Position numbers and translations under genes: made by a program. This document shows positions 12,862 through 36,600 of a stretch of 64,000 nucleotides of DNA, in pieces. The first letter of the stretch is position 1. The number at the start of each line of letters is the position of its first letter. The DNA comes from Piscicola geometra (taxonomy: Eukaryota > Annelida > Clitellata > Hirudinida > Piscicolidae). The notes under the pieces are model-generated. The model made no database searches. It was not told where the DNA came from and saw only the letters and a program-made list of their open reading frames with translations. Location: positions 12,223,220 through 12,287,219 of the forward strand of contig OX030955.1 of the NCBI GenBank assembly GCA_943735955.1, given 5' to 3'.

Positions 12862-15558
12862 ACCCAATCTCGAAAAATAAAAAAGACTCTATGTTGTTGT
12901 TGTTTACTAAAGTAATGTAAACATTTTATTATTCTTTTTTCTTGTTGTCGTCGTTTTCCATTTCGGCTTTATATCCGTCCATAAGCAGTATCAGCATCAA
13001 GGCGTCTACACTTTTCATAAATTCGGCTTTTTCATTATTTCTAACAAAGTCGCTTGAGATTGATTATATAAAAGGAAATTCCTTTTAGAAGGAGGAAAGT
13101 ACTATAATTGTGAAAACGTAATTGAACCTAGCAGGCTAGAGGGTATCAAGGCATCTTTAGGCAACTATCATATTATATTCATTCATATTTCTACCTACTG
13201 TTTCGAGTTATCTTCGTGGTGACTCAAAAACAAACGGCATAATAATAATAATAATAGATGTGTCTATAAAAGTAGTATGGCCCTCAATGCCTCTACTCCT
13301 TTCACCATTTGTGATAAATAAAGCTTGTAAAAGAGTCACTTCAATTCAAATAAATTCCAAATTTAGAAAAAGTATTCTTTTCTATCTATTCAACAATCTC
13401 ATGTTGTATACACTTAATTAAATATTTCACAAAGTTTGAATTTTAAGTGTAATCTTTAGTCGCCAGGGGGACAAAAAACTTAAATTTATAAGGGTTTTTT
13501 CTTTGATTATTTATAAAATCATGAAATTTAGATGAAGTGCATAATAACAACAAAAATATTAACAGCAATAGAGCCATGGCAGTTTCAGTCTGCCTGCCTG
13601 CCTGCCTGCCTGCCTTCCTCCCTGCCAGCTAGCCTCTGCCTGCACACCTATATCTATTCAATATGTAGTAGCATTAGAAGAAGGCTTTCAATTTGAAGGC
13701 AGAATGCATTTATTATTAATATTAATTTCCATTTGGATTATTAATATTCACACAATATTCTTCTTTTTTTTCTATTCATCTACTATGCTTTCATAGGCAC
13801 TCCAAAGGCTGCCTTCCAACATAAGGCAATTGCTCACACTCAGACTGGCACTGCTTTGTAATTATATTTATTGTCTTCATTAATGTTCAAGATGAGAGCT
13901 AGATTGCTATTATTAGTATTTATGAACTGCAAAAAAAATTCATTTGAAATGTTCAAGTAGATAGAAAGAAAAAAAGATTGAATGTAAATGCCATCAGGCA
14001 GAAGCAAGTGCAAGAAAGAAGACAAGAAAGAGTCACTCTATAGCAGCATTTGTAGCTACTCTTTAGCTTGGTATTTCTCATAAACAGTCAAAAGCCTACT
14101 CATGCCATGACAGTAAAACATCTTGGATGTATCTTGTATGTATGTATGTATGAGAATGTAGAAGGTATTAGTTCTTGAAAGAACTAGTTTTAGCTCTAAA
14201 GAAATAAGCATCGGATTCTTTTTTCATTTAATTAGACTTATTAAAAAGCTAATTTTTAATTTCCTTATAACTCTAGTTCTTTCAAATCTCGGTCTTTTCG
14301 TTGGCGCCAAAACGCTTTGTTCTTTCAAGTTTATAAACAAAGCCTTTAAACACCCTTCATTTTGACTTTTAAACGCAATTCTTTTGCCTAAATTTATTAA
14401 CTTACATTTATATAAGAAAAAGAAGAGTAGAAGGATGATAAGGAGACATTTTCTTTTATTCCATAAGTACCTTCAAACCATGCCAATTAAAAATTTCTAA
14501 ATGATGATGAAGCATTAAAGTGTTATGAGGTGAAATCTTATGAGATAGGTGAGCAGTCAGTCAGACAGGCAGACAGACAGGCAGGCAGGCAGGCAGGCAG
14601 CAGACAGGCACTCAGTCAGTCAGTGAGGCAACAAGACCTAGTCATTAAGCAAAATTTGGGAATTTGAGTAAAAGACCAAAAGAAAAACTTATAAAAACAT
14701 TTAAAACTCACTTGCTGCTTCAGAGGAGAAGGTGAGCAAGAGATTATGAGCCTTATCAATATCTCTATAGATAGTTGCCAAAAATGACATGCAAATAGTA
14801 ATAAAAACTAAAAAGTAGAAGAAACATTCTATTTAATTCTATATATCGAGTCAAAAGAATCATGTGGATTAAAAATAAGAAGATATACTATTAAGAAATG
14901 ACATGTGTGAACATGCATTCAGTCAGTCAAGGGCTCTTACAAAGAGGCAAGCAAGGATAGAATCCACTTTTGTTGATTGAAAGTAGCATGTAAAAGTATA
15001 AATTTTATAAAATCAAAATAACTCACCTTTCGACTGTTTACAAAAACTTCATCTCAATCAAGTATGTAGAAGGCAAAAACTGCCTAAAAACTATTAGATT
15101 GGCATAAACGCACCAAGAAAGAAGTTGTGATTTTCTTTTAATCAAAAAATATCTATCAATCAAATATATATGAAAAATGTTTTAAAAGGTTGCAAATGTC
15201 AAGAGATTCAATCTGATGTCATGAGAGAGCAGGAGGGCAGACAGGCATAAAGACCTAAAGGAAATAATATATACTCTTGACTATGTTCTTATTATAGGAT
15301 GAAAATGTAATTTTTTTTATTATCCAAATAACTCACTAATACTAACTATATTGAAATTATTATTTTTAGTCGCCAGAGAGCCAAAAATAGCAATAAATAA
15401 AATAACAACTGACCGAATGAGAAGGGAGGATGCTTCTTTTTCTTTACACCACCACCACCACCACCACCACCAACAGCAACAACAACAACAACAGCAACAA
15501 CAACAACAGCAGCAACGAAGAAACAACAACAAAGTTTATTTCTTTTTTGAGCATTGGT
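12862..15558. other. H2A-H3 long spacer, unit 3, with private variants
   Basis: Matches the other spacers until about 14890. Then a T-to-A change (about 14893), an A-to-G change (about 14986), a G-to-A change (about 15259) and a 2-bp AT deletion (about 15284) appear. At about 15449-15472 the CAC tract has eight units instead of four. None of these is in units 1, 2 or 4. Confidence 0.8.
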
Positions 15559-15574
15559 GGCTCTGAAAAGAGCC
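15559..15574 (-). terminator. Histone 3' stem-loop of H3 unit 3
   Basis: Same hairpin as at 4367-4382. Confidence 0.95.
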
Positions 15575-15610
15575 GTTTTGTGGTGCAAGTTAAGTGATGA
15601 GCATTTCTTC

Positions 15611-16720
<1,110 letters not shown>

Positions 16721-16757
16721 GTCTCTTTCATCTATCCATCCATCCATCCTCACAAAC

Positions 16758-16773
16758 GGTCCTTTTCAGGACC
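16758..16773 (+). terminator. Histone 3' stem-loop of H4 unit 3
   Basis: GGTCC-stem variant, as at 5566-5581. Confidence 0.95.
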
Positions 16774-17157
16774 ACAATTTCGAAAAAACAAAAATAACTT
16801 TTGTCCTTTACCTCTCATATGAAAGAAAATTATTCTTCTTATTAATGGCTTAATATTCTTGATTGATTGATTACATTGAGTGAATTTTTGTTCAATAATA
16901 AAAAATGGAATCTCTCAAGTACATAATCATTATTATTATCATGTCTATTCTTGATTTAGTGGACTTTTTTTAAATAATTAAAAACTTTATTAAATTGAAT
17001 CTTTATTAAAAGTAAAAATATACATTTTCGGAGAGTTCAATTTTCAATTCATCTAATCAATTAAGCATTTCATTAGCGGTGCCGTTAAGAGAGGTGCAGG
17101 CTAATATTAAATGAATAATCAACAAAGTGTCTATTTTTTCGTTTTTTGACATTTGGT
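16774..17157. other. H4-H2B spacer between units 3 and 4
   Basis: Counterpart of 5582-5965; no gene seen. Confidence 0.8.
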
Positions 17158-17173
17158 GGCTCTGAAAAGAGCC
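17158..17173 (-). terminator. Histone 3' stem-loop of H2B unit 4
   Basis: Same hairpin as at 355-370. Confidence 0.95.
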
Positions 17174-17211
17174 TTTTGATGAATGTTTAATAGTGAGGTA
17201 GTAGCAGATTT

Positions 17212-17583
17212 CTACTTGGAGCTGGTGTACTTGGTGACGGCCTTGGTTCCTTCGCTTACAGCGTGCTTCGCCAACTCACCGGGCAGCAGGAGTCGAACGG
17301 CTGTTTGAATTTCCCTAGACGTGATGGTCGAGCGCTTGTTGTAGTGCGCCAGTCTAGACGCCTCAGCAGCGATTCTCTCGAAGATGTCGTTCACGAAAGA
17401 GTTCATGATCGACATAGCCTTGCCGCTGATGCCGGTGTCGGGGTGCACTTGCTTGAGCACCTTGTAGATGTAAATGAAGTAGGACTCCTTTCGCCTCTTC
17501 TTCTGCTTCTTATCGGCATTTCTGACCGCCTTCGCCTTACTCGCGGCCTTCTTGGCTCCCTTACTGGCTGGTTTGGGTGGCAT
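17212..17583 (-). CDS. H2B: Histone H2B, unit 4
   Basis: Protein identical to the unit 1 H2B. Confidence 0.98.
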   Translation of the reverse strand: MPPKPASKGAKKAASKAKAVRNADKKQKKRRKESYFIYIYKVLKQVHPDTGISGKAMSIMNSFVNDIFERIAAEASRLAHYNKRSTITSREIQTAVRLLLPGELAKHAVSEGTKAVTKYTSSK

Positions 17584-18009
17584 GCTTGTTGACTAATTGA
17601 CTGACTAACTGACCGACTGAGAATGAGAATATGTGAAATTTCACAAATGCAGAGTCGACGTCTTGCTACTATTTATACGGAAAGCGATCTCGCCACTTTA
17701 GTCAAGTTATCACGTGAGCAATTGACTAAAGTTACTCAGCCAATTAGAGCCGACGTTCGAAAGTTTGACTAAAGTGAAATAGACGAATGGCGGTTGATAT
17801 TTCAAATTTGACTAAAGTCAAATCGACGAACGGCGGTTGAGACAACAAAGTTGACTAAAGTGAAATCGACGAATGGCAGTAGAGATTTCAAATTTGACTA
17901 AAGTCACTTTTGTATATAAAGGAGCTTTCAAATTTAACTCGACATAACTACCGATCTCCATTCCATTAGATTTTACATTTCTTAGTAGTCAACGTCATCA
18001 GTCATCAGC
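17584..18009. promoter_or_regulatory. Bidirectional H2B/H2A promoter, unit 4
   Basis: All elements of 781-1206 are present, shifted by 16,803 bp. Confidence 0.85.
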
Positions 18010-18414
18010 ATGTCTGGCAGAGGTAAAGGCGGCAAAGTGAAGGGAAAGTCAAAGACTAGGTCGAGTCGTGCGGGACTGCAATTCCCGGTCGGAAGAATTC
18101 ACAGACTTCTTCGCAAAGGCAACTACGCCGAAAGAATCGGTGCAGGCGCGCCAGTCTACTTGGCCGCCGTGATGGAGTACTTGGCGGCTGAGGTACTCGA
18201 GTTGGCGGGCAACGCCGCGCGTGACAACAAGAAGACGAGAATCATTCCTCGTCACTTGCAACTAGCCATCAGGAACGACGAAGAGTTGAACAAACTTTTG
18301 TCCGGCGTCACGATCGCCCAAGGTGGTGTCTTGCCAAACATCCAGGCGGTTCTGCTGCCCAAGAAGACCGCTACAACTGGTGGAGGAGGCAGCCAGGCTG
18401 TTTCCAGTCAGTAA
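18010..18414 (+). CDS. H2A: Histone H2A, unit 4
   Basis: Protein identical to the unit 1 H2A. Confidence 0.98.
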   Translation: MSGRGKGGKVKGKSKTRSSRAGLQFPVGRIHRLLRKGNYAERIGAGAPVYLAAVMEYLAAEVLELAGNAARDNKKTRIIPRHLQLAIRNDEELNKLLSGVTIAQGGVLPNIQAVLLPKKTATTGGGGSQAVSSQ

Positions 18415-18455
18415 CGGATTCTGCTTGCTTCTTTACCAGCGAACAACTTCAAAAC

Positions 18456-18471
18456 GGCTCTTTTCAGAGCC
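18456..18471 (+). terminator. Histone 3' stem-loop of H2A unit 4
   Basis: Same hairpin as at 1653-1668. Confidence 0.95.
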
Positions 18472-21161
18472 ACCCAATCTCGAAAAATAAAAAAGACTCT
18501 ATGTTGTTGTTGTTTACTAAAGTAATGTAAACATTTTATTATTCTTTTTTCTTGTTGTCGTCGTTTTCCATTTCGGCTTTATATCCGTCCATAAGCAGTA
18601 TCAGCATCAAGGCGTCTACACTTTTCATAAATTCGGCTTTTTCATTATTTCTAACAAAGTCGCTTGAGATTGATTATATAAAAGGAAATTCCTTTTAGAA
18701 GGAGGAAAGTACTATAATTGTGAAAACGTAATTGAACCTAGCAGGCTAGAGGGTATCAAGGCATCTTTAGGCAACTATCATATTATATTCATTCATATTT
18801 CTACCTACTGTTTCGAGTTATCTTCGTGGTGACTCAAAAACAAACGGCATAATAATAATAATAATAGATGTGTCTATAAAAGTAGTATGGCCCTCAATGC
18901 CTCTACTCCTTTCACCATTTGTGATAAATAAAGCTTGTAAAAGAGTCACTTCAATTCAAATAAATTCCAAATTTAGAAAAAGTATTCTTTTCTATCTATT
19001 CAACAATCTCATGTTGTATACACTTAATTAAATATTTCACAAAGTTTGAATTTTAAGTGTAATCTTTAGTCGCCAGGGGGACAAAAAACTTAAATTTATA
19101 AGGGTTTTTTCTTTGATTATTTATAAAATCATGAAATTTAGATGAAGTGCATAATAACAACAAAAATATTAACAGCAATAGAGCCATGGCAGTTTCAGTC
19201 TGCCTGCCTGCCTGCCTGCCTGCCTTCCTCCCTGCCAGCTAGCCTCTGCCTGCACACCTATATCTATTCAATATGTAGTAGCATTAGAAGAAGGCTTTCA
19301 ATTTGAAGGCAGAATGCATTTATTATTAATATTAATTTCCATTTGGATTATTAATATTCACACAATATTCTTCTTTTTTTTCTATTCATCTACTATGCTT
19401 TCATAGGCACTCCAAAGGCTGCCTTCCAACATAAGGCAATTGCTCACACTCAGACTGGCACTGCTTTGTAATTATATTTATTGTCTTCATTAATGTTCAA
19501 GATGAGAGCTAGATTGCTATTATTAGTATTTATGAACTGCAAAAAAAATTCATTTGAAATGTTCAAGTAGATAGAAAGAAAAAAAGATTGAATGTAAATG
19601 CCATCAGGCAGAAGCAAGTGCAAGAAAGAAGACAAGAAAGAGTCACTCTATAGCAGCATTTGTAGCTACTCTTTAGCTTGGTATTTCTCATAAACAGTCA
19701 AAAGCCTACTCATGCCATGACAGTAAAACATCTTGGATGTATCTTGTATGTATGTATGTATGAGAATGTAGAAGGTATTAGTTCTTGAAAGAACTAGTTT
19801 TAGCTCTAAAGAAATAAGCATCGGATTCTTTTTTCATTTAATTAGACTTATTAAAAAGCTAATTTTTAATTTCCTTATAACTCTAGTTCTTTCAAATCTC
19901 GGTCTTTTCGTTGGCGCCAAAACGCTTTGTTCTTTCAAGTTTATAAACAAAGCCTTTAAACACCCTTCATTTTGACTTTTAAACGCAATTCTTTTGCCTA
20001 AATTTATTAACTTACATTTATATAAGAAAAAGAAGAGTAGAAGGATGATAAGGAGACATTTTCTTTTATTCCATAAGTACCTTCAAACCATGCCAATTAA
20101 AAATTTCTAAATGATGATGAAGCATTAAAGTGTTATGAGGTGAAATCTTATGAGATAGGTGAGCAGTCAGTCAGACAGGCAGACAGACAGGCAGGCAGGC
20201 AGGCAGGCAGCAGACAGGCACTCAGTCAGTCAGTGAGGCAACAAGACCTAGTCATTAAGCAAAATTTGGGAATTTGAGTAAAAGACCAAAAGAAAAACTT
20301 ATAAAAACATTTAAAACTCACTTGCTGCTTCAGAGGAGAAGGTGAGCAAGAGATTATGAGCCTTATCAATATCTCTATAGATAGTTGCCAAAAATGACAT
20401 GCAAATAGTAATAAAAACTAAAAAGTAGAAGAAACATTCTATTTAATTCTATATATCGAGTCAAAAGAATCATGTGGATTAAAAATAAGAAGATATACTA
20501 TTTAGAAATGACATGTGTGAACATGCATTCAGTCAGTCAAGGGCTCTTACAAAGAGGCAAGCAAGGATAGAATCCACTTTTGTTGATTGAAAGTAACATG
20601 TAAAAGTATAAATTTTATAAAATCAAAATAACTCACCTTTCGACTGTTTACAAAAACTTCATCTCAATCAAGTATGTAGAAGGCAAAAACTGCCTAAAAA
20701 CTATTAGATTGGCATAAACGCACCAAGAAAGAAGTTGTGATTTTCTTTTAATCAAAAAATATCTATCAATCAAATATATATGAAAAATGTTTTAAAAGGT
20801 TGCAAATGTCAAGAGATTCAATCTGATGTCATGAGAGAGCAGGAGGGCAGACAGGCATAAAGACCTAAGGGAAATAATATATACTCTTGACTATATGTTC
20901 TTATTATAGGATGAAAATGTAATTTTTTTTATTATCCAAATAACTCACTAATACTAACTATATTGAAATTATTATTTTTAGTCGCCAGAGAGCCAAAAAT
21001 AGCAATAAATAAAATAACAACTGACCGAATGAGAAGGGAGGATGCTTCTTTTTCTTTACACCACCACCACCAACAGCAACAACAACAACAACAGCAACAA
21101 CAACAACAACAGCAGCAACGAAGAAACAACAACAAAGTTTATTTCTTTTTTGAGCATTGGT
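18472..21161. other. H2A-H3 long spacer, unit 4
   Basis: Same as unit 1 in its CAC/CAA/CAG tract but has the shorter CAGG tract of unit 3. It carries a mixture of the two units' alleles. Confidence 0.8.
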
Positions 21162-21177
21162 GGCTCTGAAAAGAGCC
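21162..21177 (-). terminator. Histone 3' stem-loop of H3 unit 4
   Basis: Same hairpin as at 4367-4382. Confidence 0.95.
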
Positions 21178-21213
21178 GTTTTGTGGTGCAAGTTAAGTGA
21201 TGAGCATTTCTTC

Positions 21214-22323
<1,110 letters not shown>

Positions 22324-22360
22324 GTCTCTTTCATCTATCCATCCATCCATCCTCACAAAC

Positions 22361-22376
22361 GGTCCTTTTCAGGACC
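22361..22376 (+). terminator. Histone 3' stem-loop of H4 unit 4
   Basis: GGTCC-stem variant, as at 5566-5581. Confidence 0.95.
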
Positions 22377-22760
22377 ACAATTTCGAAAAAACAAAAATAA
22401 CTTTTGTCCTTTACCTCTCATATGAAAGAAAATTATTCTTCTTATTAATGGCTTAATATTCTTGATTGATTGATTACATTGAGTGAATTTTTGTTCAATA
22501 ATAAAAAATGGAATCTCTCAAGTACATAATCATTATTATTATCATGTCTATTCTTGATTTAGTGGACTTTTTTTAAATAATTAAAAACTTTATTAAATTG
22601 AATCTTTATTAAAAGTAAAAATATACATTTTCGGAGAGTTCAATTTTCAATTCATCTAATCAATTAAGCATTTCATTAGCGGTGCCGTTAAGAGAGGTGC
22701 AGGCTAATATTAAATGAATAATCAACAAAGTGTCTATTTTTTCGTTTTTTGACATTTGGT
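22377..22760. other. H4-H2B spacer between units 4 and 5
   Basis: Counterpart of 5582-5965; no gene seen. Confidence 0.8.
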
Positions 22761-22776
22761 GGCTCTGAAAAGAGCC
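22761..22776 (-). terminator. Histone 3' stem-loop of H2B unit 5
   Basis: Same hairpin as at 355-370. Confidence 0.95.
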
Positions 22777-22814
22777 TTTTGATGAATGTTTAATAGTGAG
22801 GTAGTAGCAGATTT

Positions 22815-23186
22815 CTACTTGGAGCTGGTGTACTTGGTGACGGCCTTGGTTCCTTCGCTTACAGCGTGCTTCGCCAACTCACCGGGCAGCAGGAGTCGAA
22901 CGGCTGTTTGAATTTCCCTAGACGTGATGGTCGAGCGCTTGTTGTAGTGCGCCAGTCTAGACGCCTCAGCAGCGATTCTCTCGAAGATGTCGTTCACGAA
23001 AGAGTTCATGATCGACATAGCCTTGCCGCTGATGCCGGTGTCGGGGTGCACTTGCTTGAGCACCTTGTAGATGTAAATGAAGTAGGACTCCTTTCGCCTC
23101 TTCTTCTGCTTCTTATCGGCATTTCTGACCGCCTTCGCCTTACTCGCGGCCTTCTTGGCTCCCTTACTGGCTGGTTTGGGTGGCAT
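22815..23186 (-). CDS. H2B: Histone H2B, unit 5
   Basis: Protein identical to the unit 1 H2B. Confidence 0.98.
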   Translation of the reverse strand: MPPKPASKGAKKAASKAKAVRNADKKQKKRRKESYFIYIYKVLKQVHPDTGISGKAMSIMNSFVNDIFERIAAEASRLAHYNKRSTITSREIQTAVRLLLPGELAKHAVSEGTKAVTKYTSSK

Positions 23187-23612
23187 GCTTGTTGACTAAT
23201 TGACTGACTAACTGACCGACTGAGAATGAGAATATGTGAAATTTCACAAATGCAGAGTCGACGTCTTGCTACTATTTATACGGAAAGCGATCTCGCCACT
23301 TTAGTCAAGTTATCACGTGAGCAATTGACTAAAGTTACTCAGCCAATTAGAGCCGACGTTCGAAAGTTTGACTAAAGTGAAATAGACGAATGGCGGTTGA
23401 TATTTCAAATTTGACTAAAGTCAAATCGACGAACGGCGGTTGAGACAACAAAGTTGACTAAAGTGAAATCGACGAATGGCAGTAGAGATTTCAAATTTGA
23501 CTAAAGTCACTTTTGTATATAAAGGAGCTTTCAAATTTAACTCGACATAACTACCGATCTCCATTCCATTAGATTTTACATTTCTTAGTAGTCAACGTCA
23601 TCAGTCATCAGC
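23187..23612. promoter_or_regulatory. Bidirectional H2B/H2A promoter, unit 5
   Basis: All elements of 781-1206 are present, shifted by 22,406 bp. Confidence 0.85.
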
Positions 23613-23963
23613 ATGTCTGGCAGAGGTAAAGGCGGCAAAGTGAAGGGAAAGTCAAAGACTAGGTCGAGTCGTGCGGGACTGCAATTCCCGGTCGGAAGAA
23701 TTCACAGACTTCTTCGCAAAGGCAACTACGCCGAAAGAATCGGTGCAGGCGCGCCAGTCTACTTGGCCGCCGTGATGGAGTACTTGGCGGCTGAGGTACT
23801 CGAGTTGGCGGGCAACGCCGCGCGTGACAACAAGAAGACGAGAATCATTCCTCGTCACTTGCAACTAGCCATCAGGAACGACGAAGAGTTGAACAAACTT
23901 TTGTCCGGCGTCACGATCGCCCAAGGTGGTGTCTTGCCAAACATCCAGGCGGTTCTGCTGCCC
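23613..23963 (+). CDS. H2A: Histone H2A, unit 5, truncated by assembly gap
   Basis: The first 117 codons match the other H2A copies exactly. The sequence then enters a run of N, so the last 17 codons, stop and stem-loop are missing. The break is an assembly limit and not evidence of a pseudogene; any open frame running through the N block is an artefact. Confidence 0.95.
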
Positions 23964-24163
23964 NNNNNNNNNNNNNNNNNNNNNNNNNNNNNNNNNNNNN
24001 NNNNNNNNNNNNNNNNNNNNNNNNNNNNNNNNNNNNNNNNNNNNNNNNNNNNNNNNNNNNNNNNNNNNNNNNNNNNNNNNNNNNNNNNNNNNNNNNNNNN
24101 NNNNNNNNNNNNNNNNNNNNNNNNNNNNNNNNNNNNNNNNNNNNNNNNNNNNNNNNNNNNNNN
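23964..24163. other. Assembly gap, exactly 200 N
   Basis: A round 200-N block is typical of a scaffolder placeholder of unknown true size. It lies inside a histone gene, and the sequence on its right is not histone-unit sequence, so an unknown number of further units may be missing. Confidence 0.97.
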
Positions 24164-24385
24164 TAAAAATTTGATTATTAATCGAAAGTTAATATAAATT
24201 TTGTTTACATTGAATTTAATCTTTGTTTTATTTATTTTTGTGATTACTGTGATTACTATATTAATTAATTTCTCTGTAATTTTTTGTTTGGGTGGCCCAA
24301 CAAGTGTATACTTCGGGTCTCCTAGAAATTAACCATGTTAATTTGCTAAATAAAATCATTTTTGAATTGAATTGAATTGAACTGA
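24164..24385 (+). mobile_element. LINE-like 3' end with GAATT-type tail
   Basis: AT-rich sequence with a GGTGGCCCAACAAG...ACTTCGGGTCTCC core, then AAATAAAAT and a (TTGAA)n tail from about 24362. This is the form of the 3' untranslated end of CR1/L2-like LINEs in invertebrates. It abuts the GATA array directly. Family assignment is by appearance only. Confidence 0.5.
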
Positions 24386-32840
<8,455 letters not shown>

Positions 32841-33682
32841 GCACACGCATTTAAGCTCAGTTGCCAAAACACTGATTTATAAGATTTATTTAAAATTTCA
32901 AAAATAGTGTTTTTTTAAATCGTTTTCATTTAGATGACCAATTTTGGGGTAAGTTATAATTTAGTGACTTACCTTTTTGAAATAAATTTTTCTTATGAAC
33001 TGGTTTAAAACGGATAGATTAAAAATGGGAATCAGTCTTCAAATGTCCGTTCTCAAAATAAACAGAATCACCTAGGAATGATCCAAGTCTATATTAGATA
33101 GTTGCTTGAAAAATGTAGAGATGATAATGATAGTAATGTTGAAGATGATGGTGATGATGATGATGAGAGTAGTAGAGTGATTTTAGGCAAACAGTCATGC
33201 GAAACTGAAATCAATAGTGAGCAAACTTTTAGAACGCTCTTGTATTTAAAAAAATATTTTAATCAAATGATTTAAAAACTTTTACAACCACGGTTTTTAA
33301 AACAGAAAAAATTGAAAATTTAATTAAAAACTACTACAGGGGTTAGATGTGTGTATTTTCAAACACTTCCCTTTCAGATAAAAGGATAGACCTGATTGAA
33401 TGATACGTGCTTGGGAGATTTCTGTCTTAAATCGTTTTGATCTTTGTCTCAAAAAAGTTTGCTTTCTTTAAAAAAAGTTGTCAATTAAAAGTTTCATAGC
33501 TTTGAACCACTTTAAATTTATTTTTATTTAAATTTAGTTTTTATTTGTAAAAAAATTGAAATCAGATCCAAATATATTTAAATTCTGTCAGATTGAAATA
33601 TGACCTATTGAATTTCATAAAAAAAGATTTATATTTATATATAATTTCATTTCCTATTTATTAAGTTTTTAACTTTTCAGAA
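32841..33682. other. Region upstream of the cysteine-module gene
   Basis: AT-rich. About 32934-33005 resembles the end of exon 2 and the start of intron 2 of the gene at 33683-37384 (shared words include GGGGTAA, TTATAATTT and CGACTTACCTTTTTGAAATA-like sequence), a remnant of local duplication. A GAT-rich stretch lies at about 33119-33170. The bases just before the first ATG (AACTTTTCAG then AA) look like a splice acceptor, so a 5' UTR exon may lie further upstream. Confidence 0.5.
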
Positions 33683-36600
33683 ATGAAGCTAATCATCTTC
33701 TCGATCCTCTTCGTCGTGGTTACTTCTCTGCTGGACTTGGCAACAGCTTGTGAGCATTCAGTTATTTATTTTATTTAAGATTCTAACTCTTTGCCATGTC
33801 TAGTTCCAAGTGTCAACACTTTGTCATGATACACCACGACCATTTTTTGCAAAAACACAGCTTGGACACCAAAATGCGACGATGACCGCTTCAGGAACTG
33901 CATTTGTGGGGTAATTTATAATTTGGATCGATGGATAATTAAGCGACTTACCTTTTTGAAATACATTTTTATTTATTTTGAAAGATGTTTCAACGACAAT
34001 CTTGTTTGTAACCTTTTCAAATTTGACTAATCTCGAAATTCTGTTTGAACCATAACAAACCATATTTTAAAAAACTACGGTCAACTACACAACATTCGCT
34101 CGTGGGACAACTCGATTATAACTTAGATTTCAAACTGCGTAATCTTGCAAAATGCTTTCATTTTCAATTTCGAAAATTTAGTAAACTTGATCTAATCTTA
34201 ATACTTGTAAACCTATTGACATTTCACGAGTGATACAACATCTTGAATTTGATAAATTCTGATTTTTATAAAGAAATCAGAAAATCTTAAGTTTGACAAA
34301 TTCTGATTTTAATGAAGCATTAATAAATCGATTGTTTTCAACTAGGAGTGGCGTAAAGAGAAATACTGCGATTATGCCACACAAATTTGTCTCAAGGGCG
34401 ACTGTCTTTCCAATACTTGTGGTGAGAAGATCATTTATTGAATTTACTCTAATGAAAATAAAAATACCAATAATAAAAAAATAATAATATAATAATATAA
34501 TAATAATAATAATAATATAATAAAATAATAATAATAATAATAATATAACAATAATATAATAATAATAATAATACTTTGACTTATACTAAAATCTAGAGGC
34601 GGAAAGTTCTACCCGGCGTCCTAAATTTTTTTTCAAATTTTTGTTTTGATACGAATATTTAACTCTTAAACACCAAATGACGTTGGCGTTCGCATGGGTC
34701 GATTGACCCATCGCACATTTCAACGATGTTTTTGCAAAAAAATTTTTGAGTTATAGTGATGTTTTATAACATTTTCATATATTTGTTTAAATAATTATCA
34801 GAATTTAATTTAAAAAAAGATGTTACTAATAGGCGTTTATAATGGTAGAGGTGAACCATTACAGGCATTGTGGTCAAAGACTGTTGTCTGTGTATTAGCC
34901 AATTAATATCACGAAATATATGTGAATTCATATCTTAATGTCTGAGATTAAATTTAATTAATATCACAAGTTTTTGAAACCAAAAAATAAAGTTCGTTCC
35001 AATGGGTGTTGATCATGACACGTGGCAATAAAAACTATAAAATTCCACATGAGCATGTGAAGGTGGATGAGAAGTTTGTACCATTTTGAAGTCGTTTTAG
35101 TTTAGAGCAGTACATGCCATCTAAATCGGGAAAATATGACTTTAAGTTCAGTGCCATTGTGATGCCAAAACGGGGTATTGTTTGAAAATAAAGTCATTTT
35201 TTGGTAATGATCACGGGATAAGTCAATTCAAAATTTTTGGAATGGCTGCTGTAATCAACCTGATAGAACATCTGGAGGCTTGACTAACAGTTGTTACGAG
35301 TAATTTTTTACTTTACTAGAATTACTCCGTGAAATGCACAATCGATGTATTGGATTAGTGAGAACTGTATATGTATATTACTATATGTATATGGTGAGTA
35401 CTGTATGGATAAATCTTCGAGTATTACCCAAAGAAGTTAAAGAGAAAAAAGAAAAACTAGTTGGTGTTACTATCAGGTGTATGGCATATATTAGTAGAAA
35501 ACAAACATTTCGGTAGCCAAAATGTATTTTTCAACATATGATAGACGTTCAGCATTCAATCTTTTCATCTTCTGGCGTGAATTTATGCGTAAAAAAAGGA
35601 AGAAAAGCAGCTTTTAAAAATTTTAAGAGCAGAGCTGTATGGGACAAATATGATGATAAAAGCGATATAAAAATTATTCTTAATCACCCAGTACTTTCTA
35701 ACTCATCAGCCAAGACAGGTAGTCGATTGTGCTGCAATAAATGCGTTCAAACAAAACTGTCTAACGTGGTCGAAAATGTCCATTATGTATTAATTTTTAT
35801 AACTATAAATAAATAAACTGCTAATTTTATGATTTTGTAAAAATTTACTCAAAATATTTAACTTGAGCTATTCAATTCGTGTTATTCATTTCATGGGGCG
35901 TTTTGACCCATACGGTCGCGAACGTTACTATAACTTTTAAAATGCTGTTGAACCGAAAATATGAATAGTATTTCACATCTGAAAAATGTGCTAGATTGTC
36001 TATATAAAATTAGACAAAGTCATGAAATTACAACAAAATAACTTCACCATTAAAACCACAGTGAGCGATTGAATACTGGTATGATTCAAATCGACCCGTG
36101 TTGGTGTTTAAGGGTTAATTAATCAAAGAATAATTTTGATTTAGACAGCTATCACTATAACTAGACATACTCACAATGTATTACTATATAAACATTTTGT
36201 TTTATGCCATGTTTGACGATTATGCTCGTATCAAAACAAGAGTTTTAAAATGTTTTAATGAAAAAAAGTGGTGAGAGGATCACTTATCGAATAAGAATAA
36301 TAATAACAACTATTATTATTTAAATTCAATTTAAATAACTATAATTAGTAAAATAAAATTTTCTAAAAATTAAAAATGCCAGTTTAAGAAAATGATTAAT
36401 CTCCAGCTAATCAGGAATTCCCTGAAGAGGACAAGCCACGACCAGACACTAGAACCTGTCAGTTTCCGGGAGATACTGATTGCACCTGCGTAAGAAAGAT
36501 ATAGGAATAATGAGTATTATATATTTTTTTTAAATTCAAAAATAAGTGATAAAATTATTTTGATAACTTTTTACTTACAAGTTTATTCTATCTGTGTCTG

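Larger units (their letters stand above)
34597..36290. mobile_element. MITE family M copy 1, interrupted by a piggyBac-like element
   Basis: Left part 34597-34662 starts GAGGCGGAAAGTTCTACCC; right part 36115-36290. The right part matches 47044-47170 closely (shared GACAG-TATCACTATAACTA, TGACGATTATGCTCGTAT and others). The two halves join across one TTAA once the piggyBac is taken out. Confidence 0.65.

Noticed and set aside
23613..24197. Extended 194-codon H2A frame through the N block
   Set aside because: Ns were treated as coding. Real evidence ends at 23963.
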